A DNA stretch of 21,565 nucleotides, taken from assembly GCA_002077045.2 (NCBI GenBank), contig KZ111199.1, positions 65,914 through 87,478 of the forward strand. The letters are read 5' to 3'. The DNA comes from Rachicladosporium sp. CCFEE 5018. Lineage: Eukaryota; Ascomycota; Dothideomycetes; Cladosporiales; Cladosporiaceae. Below are positions 9,623 through 17,669 of the stretch, one piece after another. Each line of letters starts with the position of its first letter. The stretch's first letter is position 1. The notes under the pieces are model-generated. The model was not told the origin of the DNA, made no database searches, and was given only the letters and a program-made list of their open reading frames with translations. The translations under genes were made by a program, and so were the position numbers.

Positions 9623-10315
9623 TCATCTGGCAGATCCCCTGCCCGTCCCCCTCCCCCTCGCCACCCCGCCTCTCACTCCTCGCGCCCCTCGCTCACTGCC
9701 CCTCCCTCGTCCAGCCATTCCACCTCCCCTGCTCGACAGCACAGACCCCGGCACACTACTGTACCTGCTATTCGCCTTACTACTAGTCGGCGGATTCTCA
9801 ACAAAACTCGTGTCAGTCGTCAAGAACATCGCGTCGATCTCCGCGCCTGCTGCAGCCGTGCCATCGAGATTCTTAGTCCGATTATCGCGGAAGTGGGATG
9901 GATTTGGGGTGGGAGGCGCGCGGGCGAAGGATGCGGGGATGGGAGCCTAACCTGCCATGAGTCTCTGGCTTCTCGGTCAGACTGGGATGAAGGGGCAGCA
10001 TACCTCAGGAAAGTCCACGCAGAAAGCACTCATGTTCAGCCCGTACAGGAATGCGCCGAAGCACTCGTTGAAGCGTCCGATGCTTTCATTAAGTAGTTGG
10101 AGGTGCATGAAGTTTGCTTCCAAGTCGGCCATACTGTCTGAGAGCTCGGCGAAAGCGGGCTCGAGCGCTGTGAGGGGGTTTGCGGTGGAGACGTGCGAGG
10201 TCGAGGGCGTTGTTTGGGAGGCGCGGAGGGAAGTGCGGGATGGTGGGCGCAGAGGAGTTGTGGGGCGGGCGGGAGGATTATTTGCTGAGGGAGGGGCGGT
10301 GGAAGGGGTGGCCAT
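9623..10315 (-). CDS. DAM1: DASH complex subunit Dam1 (211 aa, two exons)
   Basis: Exon 1 is 10315-10004 (104 codons) and exon 2 is 9946-9623 (107 codons plus TGA). The 57 nt intron starts GTATGC, contains CTGAC as branch site and ends GGTTAG. Exon 1 carries the Dam1 core: LEPAFAELSDSMADLEANFM, then HLQLLNESIGRFNECFGAFL and YGLNMSAFCVDFPE (residues 51-104). Exon 2 restores two stretches I associate with filamentous-fungal Dam1, APIPASF directly after the splice (105-111) and MFLTTDTSFVENPP (144-157), which is strong support for this acceptor. The C-terminus (177-211) is an RG/RGG-rich basic tail. Dam1 is a subunit of the ten-protein DASH ring that couples kinetochores to microtubule ends and is an Aurora B (Ipl1) target. 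The ATG at 10315 is preferred because it lies about 50 residues before the core; upstream in-frame ATGs would add an unfamiliar extension. The gene ends 219 bp from SLM1, convergent with it, and is divergent from BCK1. Confidence 0.87.
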
Positions 10316-10386
10316 CGTGGCGGTGATGTGTCTCGAGTTAACATGTGGGATTGATACACTTCCACGAAGTGCATCGTGTTTCATGC

Positions 10387-10402
10387 ACGCGACTCGACGC
10401 GA
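10387..10402 (+). promoter_or_regulatory. Two ACGCGA motifs one helical turn apart upstream of DAM1
   Basis: ACGCGA occurs at 10387-10392 and again at 10397-10402, exactly 10 bp apart and about 72-87 bp upstream of the DAM1 ATG. They match five of six bases of the MCB consensus. An MBF-type role for a mitotic gene is speculative. Confidence 0.25.
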
Positions 10403-10428
10403 CAATTACCCCACGTCGGATGTCTCAC

Positions 10429-10466
10429 AACCACGTGGTTCGGCGGCTACCGGCGGTAGCCGAACC
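10429..10466. promoter_or_regulatory. E-box palindrome overlapping a CGG-N3-CCG hairpin
   Basis: AACCACGTGGTT at 10429-10440 is a perfect 12-bp palindrome with the bHLH core CACGTG. It overlaps a 30-nt imperfect inverted repeat at 10437-10466: arms GGTTC and GAACC on the outside, then GGCTACC and GGTAGCC around a GGC loop, with one 3-nt bulge. Within it CGGCTACCG and CGGTAGCCG are two CGG-N3-CCG inverted pairs, the form bound by many fungal Zn2Cys6 factors. The structure is seen directly; binding is inferred. Confidence 0.5.
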
Positions 10467-10809
10467 TTAGCAATGCTTATCCAGCTCACGTTGCCAGGCG
10501 AGGTTGGTGACGAGACGATAGTGATCAGGTCTCATTTCTACTACGGGACCAGCGGCATGGTCACTGAGCTCGACATTGGAGATCACGGCGGTGAAGTATC
10601 CTAGGACACAAGATCAAGCCCAAGTAACGATCGGGCAGAAGAGATATCACCATTGGCGCATTGCATCCACGAGGGTGGCCGCGCGCAAGAGCTCGTATAA
10701 GCAGAGCACTCGAGGACAGCCATCGATCAGAAGCACAATCGCACAGCTGCATTTGGAGTCCGCGGTGGTCGTACCAGCGATACTGCTAGAGGTGGACAGG
10801 CAGAACGCA

Positions 10810-10863
10810 ATGCATCACTCTTCTGACGCTGTGTGAGACCGCATGGGACCGCAACTTTTCTAA
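10810..10863 (+). promoter_or_regulatory. Two short uORFs immediately upstream of BCK1
   Basis: ATG at 10810 opens an 8-codon frame (MHHSSDAV) ending in TGA at 10836. ATG at 10843 opens a 6-codon frame (MGPQLF) ending in TAA at 10863, three bases before the BCK1 ATG. Both lie within 60 nt of the main start, so they are very likely in the mRNA. They could lower or condition BCK1 translation. Confidence 0.55.
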
Positions 10864-10866
10864 GAG

Positions 10867-13800
10867 ATGCACGCTGCGTCTCGACAGCGGTCACCGTCAG
10901 TAGATTCACGCCACAATCAGCAATCATCTTCTCAAGGACAAAACCTGGGCGGGCCGGCGCATAGCGTGGCTGGCTATAACGAGACCGGCAACTTGCTGTA
11001 TCCGCCAGCTGGCGGCAGCTCACCCTACCCTTCATTGTCTGCATCTTCGCAGCACCTGGGCTCGGTTAGACCGCGAGCTCATACATATGCGGAGTCTTCC
11101 ATCATGCAGCACCAGCAAGCGGGCCAGCAGCAGGATGGGTACCGGAGTAGGACACCGGCGACGCCGGCACAGCAGAGTCAGTACCAGCATCCACAAGCTC
11201 AGAGAGCCGGACAGAGCTTTGTGCCCCCTCCGCCACCTCTCCAGCACCCTCAGCCTGTAGGGCAGCAAGGCCAGTTCATTCCGCCCCCTCCACCTCGGAT
11301 GCCGACCAGTGCAGTGCAGCAACATGGCACTTGGATTCCCGGTCCTCCCAGTCAACCTCAGACGTACTGGAACGCTAACAGGCAGCCGACGTATCCGCCT
11401 CCTCAGATTCAAGCTCCGCGCGAGCAGAAGCCATACAACCCGGGAGCATACAGTGGGCAGTACATGACTGACTATGTTCCAAACTTCAACTTGGCCGAGG
11501 ATCCCAATCGCCCATTAACGTCGGCGACATACGTCCCTGGAGGAGATACATTCGGACCTGGCGTGGGCATACCTGGACTGAATCTTTACAATGATCATCT
11601 GCAAGCACCAGTTGCTCGTCCCAATCTTCCGCAGCAGAATAGCTACAGAAATGGAGCGTCGGGTGACTTCAGTGCGGGCTACGACACGAACAGCTACCAG
11701 ACACAGCGATCTTATGGAAATGACGGCCACACAAGTCAGCCCGACTACGGTCGCCCAACGGTGAACACTTACCATCAGACCCAGCCCACGCCACCACCAC
11801 AGCCACAGGCACAGCCGCCTCCACTGCCATCGAACTACCCACCACCGACACCTACTTCCAGGCAGAAGACATTGATTCTGCCTGCCAAGGAAACCCAGGA
11901 ACACTCGTCTCCAGCCCAGGAGTCAAGCAGAAACACTTTCAGTCATGTGCCGCCAAGTCAGCTGCAAAGCAGTGAGACATCAAGCAATCGCGAGCACTCG
12001 TCTTCTGGTGAGCACCCAGGAAGTCCATCCGATCAGCACTGGCCAAAAGAGCGTGTGGCTATCTGGCTTGCTGCACACAACTTCTCCCGCGAGTGGCAAG
12101 CAGCATTCGAGCATCTGCAAGTTCATGGTGCCCTGTTTCTCGACATTGGCAGACGAAGCGGTGTTGGCGGAAATCGCAACATCGGATTTATGCCACAGAC
12201 TGTCTTGCCGCAGGTAGCTAGAGAGTGCACAGCAAATGGCGTCGTCTGGGACCAGGCAAAGGAGCGCGAGGAGGGCAAGCGCATCCGCAGGTTAATCAAG
12301 GATATTATCGCCACCGGTGGAGCTGCTAGCACGCCTGCCACTGCTGGTACGAGTAGTACGAGCACGGCTAGCTTGCCTTTCCGAGGTCATGCGCGGCGTG
12401 AGAGCAGCCAATTCGTACACAACACGAGTGCTGGGACCGAGGGTGGTGTGGAGAACAGTCCGAATTTATCGCGGCCGGAGAACAACCTTCAAGGGTCTAC
12501 ACCATCGACAGCTGGCGGTACAGGTGATGACTCGCCAGGCAGGACTATGCCTCCATCGATTGCGCAAAGGCGGTACTCTGGCCAGCGATCAGTCACGCTG
12601 GACTCGTACGGTCTCGCTGCGAACGAGACTGGACGTTCCGCTGCGTCTCAGTCAGCGCTCGCCTCGATCAGCGATGTGCCAAGACGACACTCGCCCAGCG
12701 CGTCTGCTGAGCTTTCTTCCGCCAACGGAACGAAGGGCTACTCGTACTCTCCATCACAAAGTCCCGGTCTGGCGAATGCACGACTTGTCGACAACAACGG
12801 GAGCAGCAGATACTATGGAGGTCATCTTCGCAGCGGCAGCTCCCAGAGCAATGTTCCCACCGTTCCTTCGAACCTTTCGCCTGGCCCAGGCAAGCAGAGT
12901 GCGACGCCTAGCAATCGCGACAGTGACAGCATGTTTGCAAAACCAATGCCACAGGATGCTTCTGCAAGACGGCATGGAACGGACGGCTACAGACCACAGC
13001 CGACTGATAGCAGTGTCCGCCAGCCCAGCCAGGAGACACCTGCTTCTGCCAAGGAGCATAGGGGTTTCTTGGAGAAGTTCAGACGCAAGAAGAAGGACGA
13101 TATGCATCCGAGTCCAGACGAGGAACACTCACCTGCATCACCCCAAGCTACGCGACAAGCCCCTTACGGCAGAGCTGCGAACGCTTCATCCGATGTGAGC
13201 CTTGATAGACCGGCGAGTCGGAAGAGTGGACGTAACAGTATGGAGAGTAGCGAGGTGCCGCCCATGCCTATACGAGGTCGACCTACTGCTCGTGAAGACG
13301 ACAAAAAGTTCATCTTTGTCACACCAGATGGCTGGAATTATCGTCTCATCGACATCACCGATCTTGAGACTGCTGATCAACTACGCACTGTCATCTGCTT
13401 CAACCTGGGCATACCGGACACATCCGAAGTCGAGATACATATGACTGGACCTGGGAAGACTGAGCATGACGAACCCCTGAACGACAAGTCACTCATGGAT
13501 GCGGGCTCGCGGATAGCTGATCCCTCGGCAAGTCTCAAGCTGTTCGTTCAAGGACCGGATAGTCTGGGTCAGCCGCCGCAGAGTTCCGGTCTCGGCTTGC
13601 ATATGGCTAGTAGTCCATTCGGACAGGCAGCATTTGGCAACAAGCCTATGGACGAGGCGACGTACGCTAGGTTGGAAAGAGGCATGACTTCGCCTACGAC
13701 ATCTACAATGCGATCTGGCGAAAGCACACTCGTGCCAGACAAGTTGCGGAACTTACAAAGCCTGCAGAAGGATATAGATACAGTCGATAGCGATGCTGCG

Positions 13801-16758
13801 AAAGTCGGCCACCAGGAAGATATGCTGCAGCATGATTTCGCATCACTGCCAGAAGCCGAAAGACTGGCATTACTCGAAGCCAAAGCTGAAGAGCACCGCA
13901 AGGAGACCGAACGCAAGCAGAAGGCCTACCTCGATCGAAGACGAAACCAGCTCTCCCATGAGGGTGGCAAGCGTGTTCATGACTTTGACAACCCGCGAAA
14001 TTCACCATATGGGCCCAAGCGGCCACCGTCAGGCGAGACACAGGACCCAGACAGGAAGAGTGACATTCTTGTGCCCATGCGGAAAGCACCGCCTGTGCCT
14101 GAGCCAACCAGCACACTTGTCAAGGCGAATTCGCTTACCAAGAAGCAAGCTCCGAATGCTCGCACATCCTGGCCAGATCGCAAAGAAGAGCCTTGGAAGC
14201 GCATCTCGAGCGGCAGTATACCTGAGGAAGAAGGTAAGCGGCCTGCAAGTCGCGGTATCGGCGCTGCCCTCGCTGGTGCTGGCAAAGTTGGTGGTATGTT
14301 CGGCGTTCCTAACAGTGCACCGACCACGTCTTCCGGCCTGCAGAAGTCATCTACTGCGCCTGACTTGCTGGAGCATGCTCCCAATTCGACTGCAAGATCA
14401 CTCGCAGGCGTGGACTTTAATCGACAGCTTTCCGGTCGACAGCAAAGTCCGAGCAGCCCTTTCACGATGTCGAAAGGTGGGCAGAGTTTCAAGATTCCAG
14501 AGTACGACGAGGTCGAGGAGAAAGACGAGGACACGCTGCGTGCTAGCCAGCAACGGCCTAATCTCACTTTGCGAACGCCTTCGAATGCAGCTCTTACCAA
14601 GGTCAAGCAGCAGGGTGCGCAACAGAGCTCTTCACGCAGTCCAGACGTCAGTCCAAGTACAGCACACCCGCCTGGTAAGCTCAATCGCTTGTCTAGTCGT
14701 AGAAGCTATGGGCCGAGCTTCCATCTACCGGACAAGCCTGTGCAATTTGCAACATCGCCTGCTATGGGCGCCGTGCCGGACGATTCGGACGAAGACTCGG
14801 ATGATGGATTGTTCGCGATCCCATTGGCCAGTCAGAAGGCGAAAATGGCTGCTTCTAGGTCGAATGCCAAGGTGCAGCAGGTACTGGGCATCTCGCAGAG
14901 CGAGTCGCAAAGTGCTAGCAGGAGTCCGAGTAGACCTGATCTCAAGCTTAAGACGAGCAGAGCCCATGTCCAATTTGCTGCCAATCCTCCCCCGGAAGAG
15001 AAGCCGAATGATGCTATCGACATGGAACGACATGTACCTGCCTCAGCCGCTAGCACACAGTGGTCAGCCGAGTCTCCCGATGAGTCTTCTCGCTTCGGCC
15101 GGCGCGAGAGCTTCGCGTCAGATGTCTGGGCTAACCGTCCACCCGCTGAGGCACTTGTCGAGCACCTCGACGAGTTCTTCCCGAACGTCGATCTCGATCA
15201 GCCAATGGTTGATCCGGACGAGAACAGCGAAAGTGCTACGGCGACGGAGAAGAGCTTGCTATCAGCTAAGAGCTCGAATGCAGACCTCGGCTCCTCCATC
15301 AGTCGTAGCATCACGCCACTGTCAAGTGCGGATGAGAATGATACTCTCGGTAGTAATGAGAGTACGCTCAAGCGCTCTGATCAGTTGCCATCTGTCGCAG
15401 TGCGCAATGTGCGCAAGTCGGGCGGCTTGGGCAGGACGAAGAGCATCCGTGAAGTGGTCAAAGGCGCCTACCAGATGGAAGGCCGACAGCAGCAAGTCTC
15501 GACCTCTTCCTACGCCTCGAGCCGAGCCAGCAACGGCGCACCGGCGGTTAATCCCCTACTCAACCGCGTCAGCACTCTCCGAGCAGGCGGGAGTGATATT
15601 GTCCGCCGCAAGAGCACCAAAATGTTCGGCGCCCGCATCGAGCAGGTCAAGCCGTCCCGTGGCAGCCGGCTGATAAGCCTTGAGACCATCCCCCAAGACA
15701 CCCTTCCTCCCTCATCAGTACAGCACATGAAGCAACAGCACCCCGAGCGCCAGCCCACTTTCAAATGGATGCGCGGTCAGCTCATCGGCAAAGGCACCTT
15801 CGGCCGTGTCTACCTTGGCATGAACACCACGACTGGTGAGCTTCTCGCAGTGAAACAGGTCGAAGTAAATCCCAAAGCCCAGAACGCCGACCCAGCCAAG
15901 ATCCGCGATATGGTGAAAGCTCTTGACCTGGAAATCGACACGATGCAGCACTTGGACCACGTGAACATCGTCCAATACCTCGGCTGCGAGAAAAAGGAAT
16001 TCAGCATCTCCATCTTCCTCGAGTACATCTCCGGTGGCAGCGTCGGCTCCTGTCTACGCAAGCACGGTAAATTCGAAGAATCTGTCGTCTCCTCTTTAAC
16101 CCGCCAAACGCTTTGCGGACTAGCCTATCTCCACGGCCAGGGGATCTTGCACAGAGATCTGAAGTCCGACAACATACTGCTAGATCTCGACGGCACGTGC
16201 AAGATCTCCGATCTCGGCATCTCGAAACGCAGCGCAGACCCGTATATCAACGACGCCTCAAACAGCATGCAAGGCTCCGTCTTCTGGATGGCGCCGGAAG
16301 TCATTCGCGCCACGCAGAGCCAGGCGCACATGGTCGGTGCGGCGCCAGAGACGCTGCTGAACCAGGGCTACAGCGCGAAAGTGGATATCTGGAGTCTCGG
16401 CTGCGTGGTACTAGAGATGTTCGCTGGCCGCAGGCCGTGGTCGAAGGAAGAGGCAATCGGTGCAATCTACAAGCTTGGCTCGTTGAACCAGGCGCCGCCG
16501 ATTCCCGACGACGTTTCGACTGTCGTCGGGCCCGGGGCGCTGAGCTTCATGTACGATTGCTTCACCATGTACGTCCCCTTCCCTTGCCTTGCCAGACTCT
16601 TTCTCCCCCGTCCCCCCGCCCCTACTGACTTCCTTCGCAGTGATCCTGCCGAACGCCCCACGGCCGAGACCCTGCTCCGCGCTCCCTTCACGCAGCCAAA
16701 TCACCACTACAATTTCCTCGACACGGCGCTGTATGCGAAGATCCGCGGGGCGTTCTAG
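10867..16758 (+). CDS. BCK1: BCK1-type MAP kinase kinase kinase of the cell wall integrity pathway (1939 aa spliced)
   Basis: Exon 1 is 10867-16568 and exon 2 is 16641-16758; the 72 nt intron starts GTACGT, has a CTGAC branch at 16625-16629 and ends CGCAG. Splicing gives CFTIDPAERPTA, the expected subdomain XI. In order: a Gln/Pro-rich disordered N-terminus, a SAM-like domain (about 389-478, WPKERVAIWLAAHNFSREW), a Ras-association-like domain (about 813-896, KKFIFVTPDGWNYRLIDITD), long Ser-rich linkers with basic sites such as RRES and RRKS, and a C-terminal Ser/Thr kinase (about 1634-1935). Kinase residues: Gly loop 1641-1646, Lys1663, helix-C Glu1689, HRDLKSDN 1762-1769, DLG 1782-1784 in place of DFG, and APE 1809-1811. 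The family phosphorylates Mkk1/2-type kinases below Pkc1 and above Slt2/Mpk1. SAM plus RA also occurs in Ste11, but the layout and FWMAPEV with GISK point to Bck1. An in-frame TAA two codons upstream fixes the start. Confidence 0.93.
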   Translation: MHAASRQRSPSVDSRHNQQSSSQGQNLGGPAHSVAGYNETGNLLYPPAGGSSPYPSLSASSQHLGSVRPRAHTYAESSIMQHQQAGQQQDGYRSRTPATPAQQSQYQHPQAQRAGQSFVPPPPPLQHPQPVGQQGQFIPPPPPRMPTSAVQQHGTWIPGPPSQPQTYWNANRQPTYPPPQIQAPREQKPYNPGAYSGQYMTDYVPNFNLAEDPNRPLTSATYVPGGDTFGPGVGIPGLNLYNDHLQAPVARPNLPQQNSYRNGASGDFSAGYDTNSYQTQRSYGNDGHTSQPDYGRPTVNTYHQTQPTPPPQPQAQPPPLPSNYPPPTPTSRQKTLILPAKETQEHSSPAQESSRNTFSHVPPSQLQSSETSSNREHSSSGEHPGSPSDQHWPKERVAIWLAAHNFSREWQAAFEHLQVHGALFLDIGRRSGVGGNRNIGFMPQTVLPQVARECTANGVVWDQAKEREEGKRIRRLIKDIIATGGAASTPATAGTSSTSTASLPFRGHARRESSQFVHNTSAGTEGGVENSPNLSRPENNLQGSTPSTAGGTGDDSPGRTMPPSIAQRRYSGQRSVTLDSYGLAANETGRSAASQSALASISDVPRRHSPSASAELSSANGTKGYSYSPSQSPGLANARLVDNNGSSRYYGGHLRSGSSQSNVPTVPSNLSPGPGKQSATPSNRDSDSMFAKPMPQDASARRHGTDGYRPQPTDSSVRQPSQETPASAKEHRGFLEKFRRKKKDDMHPSPDEEHSPASPQATRQAPYGRAANASSDVSLDRPASRKSGRNSMESSEVPPMPIRGRPTAREDDKKFIFVTPDGWNYRLIDITDLETADQLRTVICFNLGIPDTSEVEIHMTGPGKTEHDEPLNDKSLMDAGSRIADPSASLKLFVQGPDSLGQPPQSSGLGLHMASSPFGQAAFGNKPMDEATYARLERGMTSPTTSTMRSGESTLVPDKLRNLQSLQKDIDTVDSDAAKVGHQEDMLQHDFASLPEAERLALLEAKAEEHRKETERKQKAYLDRRRNQLSHEGGKRVHDFDNPRNSPYGPKRPPSGETQDPDRKSDILVPMRKAPPVPEPTSTLVKANSLTKKQAPNARTSWPDRKEEPWKRISSGSIPEEEGKRPASRGIGAALAGAGKVGGMFGVPNSAPTTSSGLQKSSTAPDLLEHAPNSTARSLAGVDFNRQLSGRQQSPSSPFTMSKGGQSFKIPEYDEVEEKDEDTLRASQQRPNLTLRTPSNAALTKVKQQGAQQSSSRSPDVSPSTAHPPGKLNRLSSRRSYGPSFHLPDKPVQFATSPAMGAVPDDSDEDSDDGLFAIPLASQKAKMAASRSNAKVQQVLGISQSESQSASRSPSRPDLKLKTSRAHVQFAANPPPEEKPNDAIDMERHVPASAASTQWSAESPDESSRFGRRESFASDVWANRPPAEALVEHLDEFFPNVDLDQPMVDPDENSESATATEKSLLSAKSSNADLGSSISRSITPLSSADENDTLGSNESTLKRSDQLPSVAVRNVRKSGGLGRTKSIREVVKGAYQMEGRQQQVSTSSYASSRASNGAPAVNPLLNRVSTLRAGGSDIVRRKSTKMFGARIEQVKPSRGSRLISLETIPQDTLPPSSVQHMKQQHPERQPTFKWMRGQLIGKGTFGRVYLGMNTTTGELLAVKQVEVNPKAQNADPAKIRDMVKALDLEIDTMQHLDHVNIVQYLGCEKKEFSISIFLEYISGGSVGSCLRKHGKFEESVVSSLTRQTLCGLAYLHGQGILHRDLKSDNILLDLDGTCKISDLGISKRSADPYINDASNSMQGSVFWMAPEVIRATQSQAHMVGAAPETLLNQGYSAKVDIWSLGCVVLEMFAGRRPWSKEEAIGAIYKLGSLNQAPPIPDDVSTVVGPGALSFMYDCFTMYVPFPCLARLFLPRPPAPTDFLRSDPAERPTAETLLRAPFTQPNHHYNFLDTALYAKIRGAF

Positions 16759-17404
16759 GTGCTCGCCTCGCGCGCTGACTCGCACAACACGCTGCCGGAA
16801 CTAATCTTGGATCCTGGGACGCTTGGGTGGGGATCAAGGGTGCCGGGGGAAGCGGAACGAAGAGGGAGAAGGTACGAGAGAGGGTGTGAGATGGCGAGTC
16901 AGGAGTTGGAACTTGGGGCGAGGGTCGGGTGGGTGCCGGAGTTGCCTGTGCTTGCAGGCTCTGGAACTTAGGAGGACTTGGAGGCTGTGAGAGCATTGGC
17001 GCTCAGCCCGCCTGCTGTTGGGAGGCTCAGAGCTGACGACAGGAGGGCAAAGTGGAGCTGGGAGAGCTGAGATGATCAATCGATCAATGCCTTTGTTGTT
17101 GAGCGCGGACGGATTAATGGCGACGGGAAGGCTTGTGCAGGCCGACATGGCTTACGCATTGTTCGAGACGGGGATGTAGCTTTAGCGACGGCGTTATGCC
17201 AGCGATGGATTTTCACGGCACGTACGACGACAGGGACGCGAGTGTACGACAGACGGACGGACGGCTGCTAGGAACGAAGTAACTTGCTCAGGGATTCGAT
17301 TCCTACACCTACTTCTCTCCACCTATCCCAATGCCTAGTCTGCTCTCCTCTACCCACCTATTTTGTACACACTCCCCGCCTCCTCTCCTCACCCTCAGCC
17401 CGTC
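16759..17404. other. Convergent intergenic spacer between BCK1 and KGD2, no gene seen
   Basis: These 646 bp hold the 3' UTRs of two genes facing each other. Short ORFs on both strands (for example 16834-17148, -) lack motifs. There is a small GGAC-type run near 17250-17265 and a pyrimidine-rich plus strand at 17300-17400, next to the KGD2 stop. I see no RNA gene or mobile element. Confidence 0.55.
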
Positions 17405-17633
17405 CTAAGCGAACAACATCTTCCTCGGATCCTCAATCATCTCCTTGATCTTCACCAAGAACGTCACCGCCTCCCGTCCATCCAACAACCGATGATCGTA
17501 CGTCAGCGCCAGATACATCATAGGTCTGATGACAATCTCGCCCTTCACCACAACAGGCTTGTCCTTGATAGCGTGGAGACCTAGCACGGCGGTTTGGGGG
17601 AGATTGATGATGGGGGTTCCCATTAGCGAGCCA

Positions 17634-17669
<36 letters not shown>

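Larger units (their letters stand above)
10316..10866. other. Divergent promoter region between DAM1 and BCK1
   Basis: These 551 bp separate the two start codons and must hold both promoters. Contents visible by eye are annotated separately: a pair of ACGCGA motifs near DAM1, an E-box palindrome overlapping an imperfect hairpin, and two uORFs directly before BCK1. No protein-coding gene of its own is supported. Confidence 0.7.

Noticed and set aside
9546..9950. 134-codon plus-strand ORF with a hydrophobic, membrane-like stretch
   Set aside because: It lies exactly antisense to DAM1 exon 2, which shows conserved Dam1 sequence and proper splice sites. The hydrophobic run is the complement of that exon.
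10036..10374. 112-codon Pro-rich minus-strand ORF
   Set aside because: Out-of-frame shadow of DAM1 exon 1.
12317..13198. 293-codon ORF in another frame within BCK1
   Set aside because: Same shadow frame as the longer one at 13793-15673; Arg-rich, no domain, explained by codon bias.
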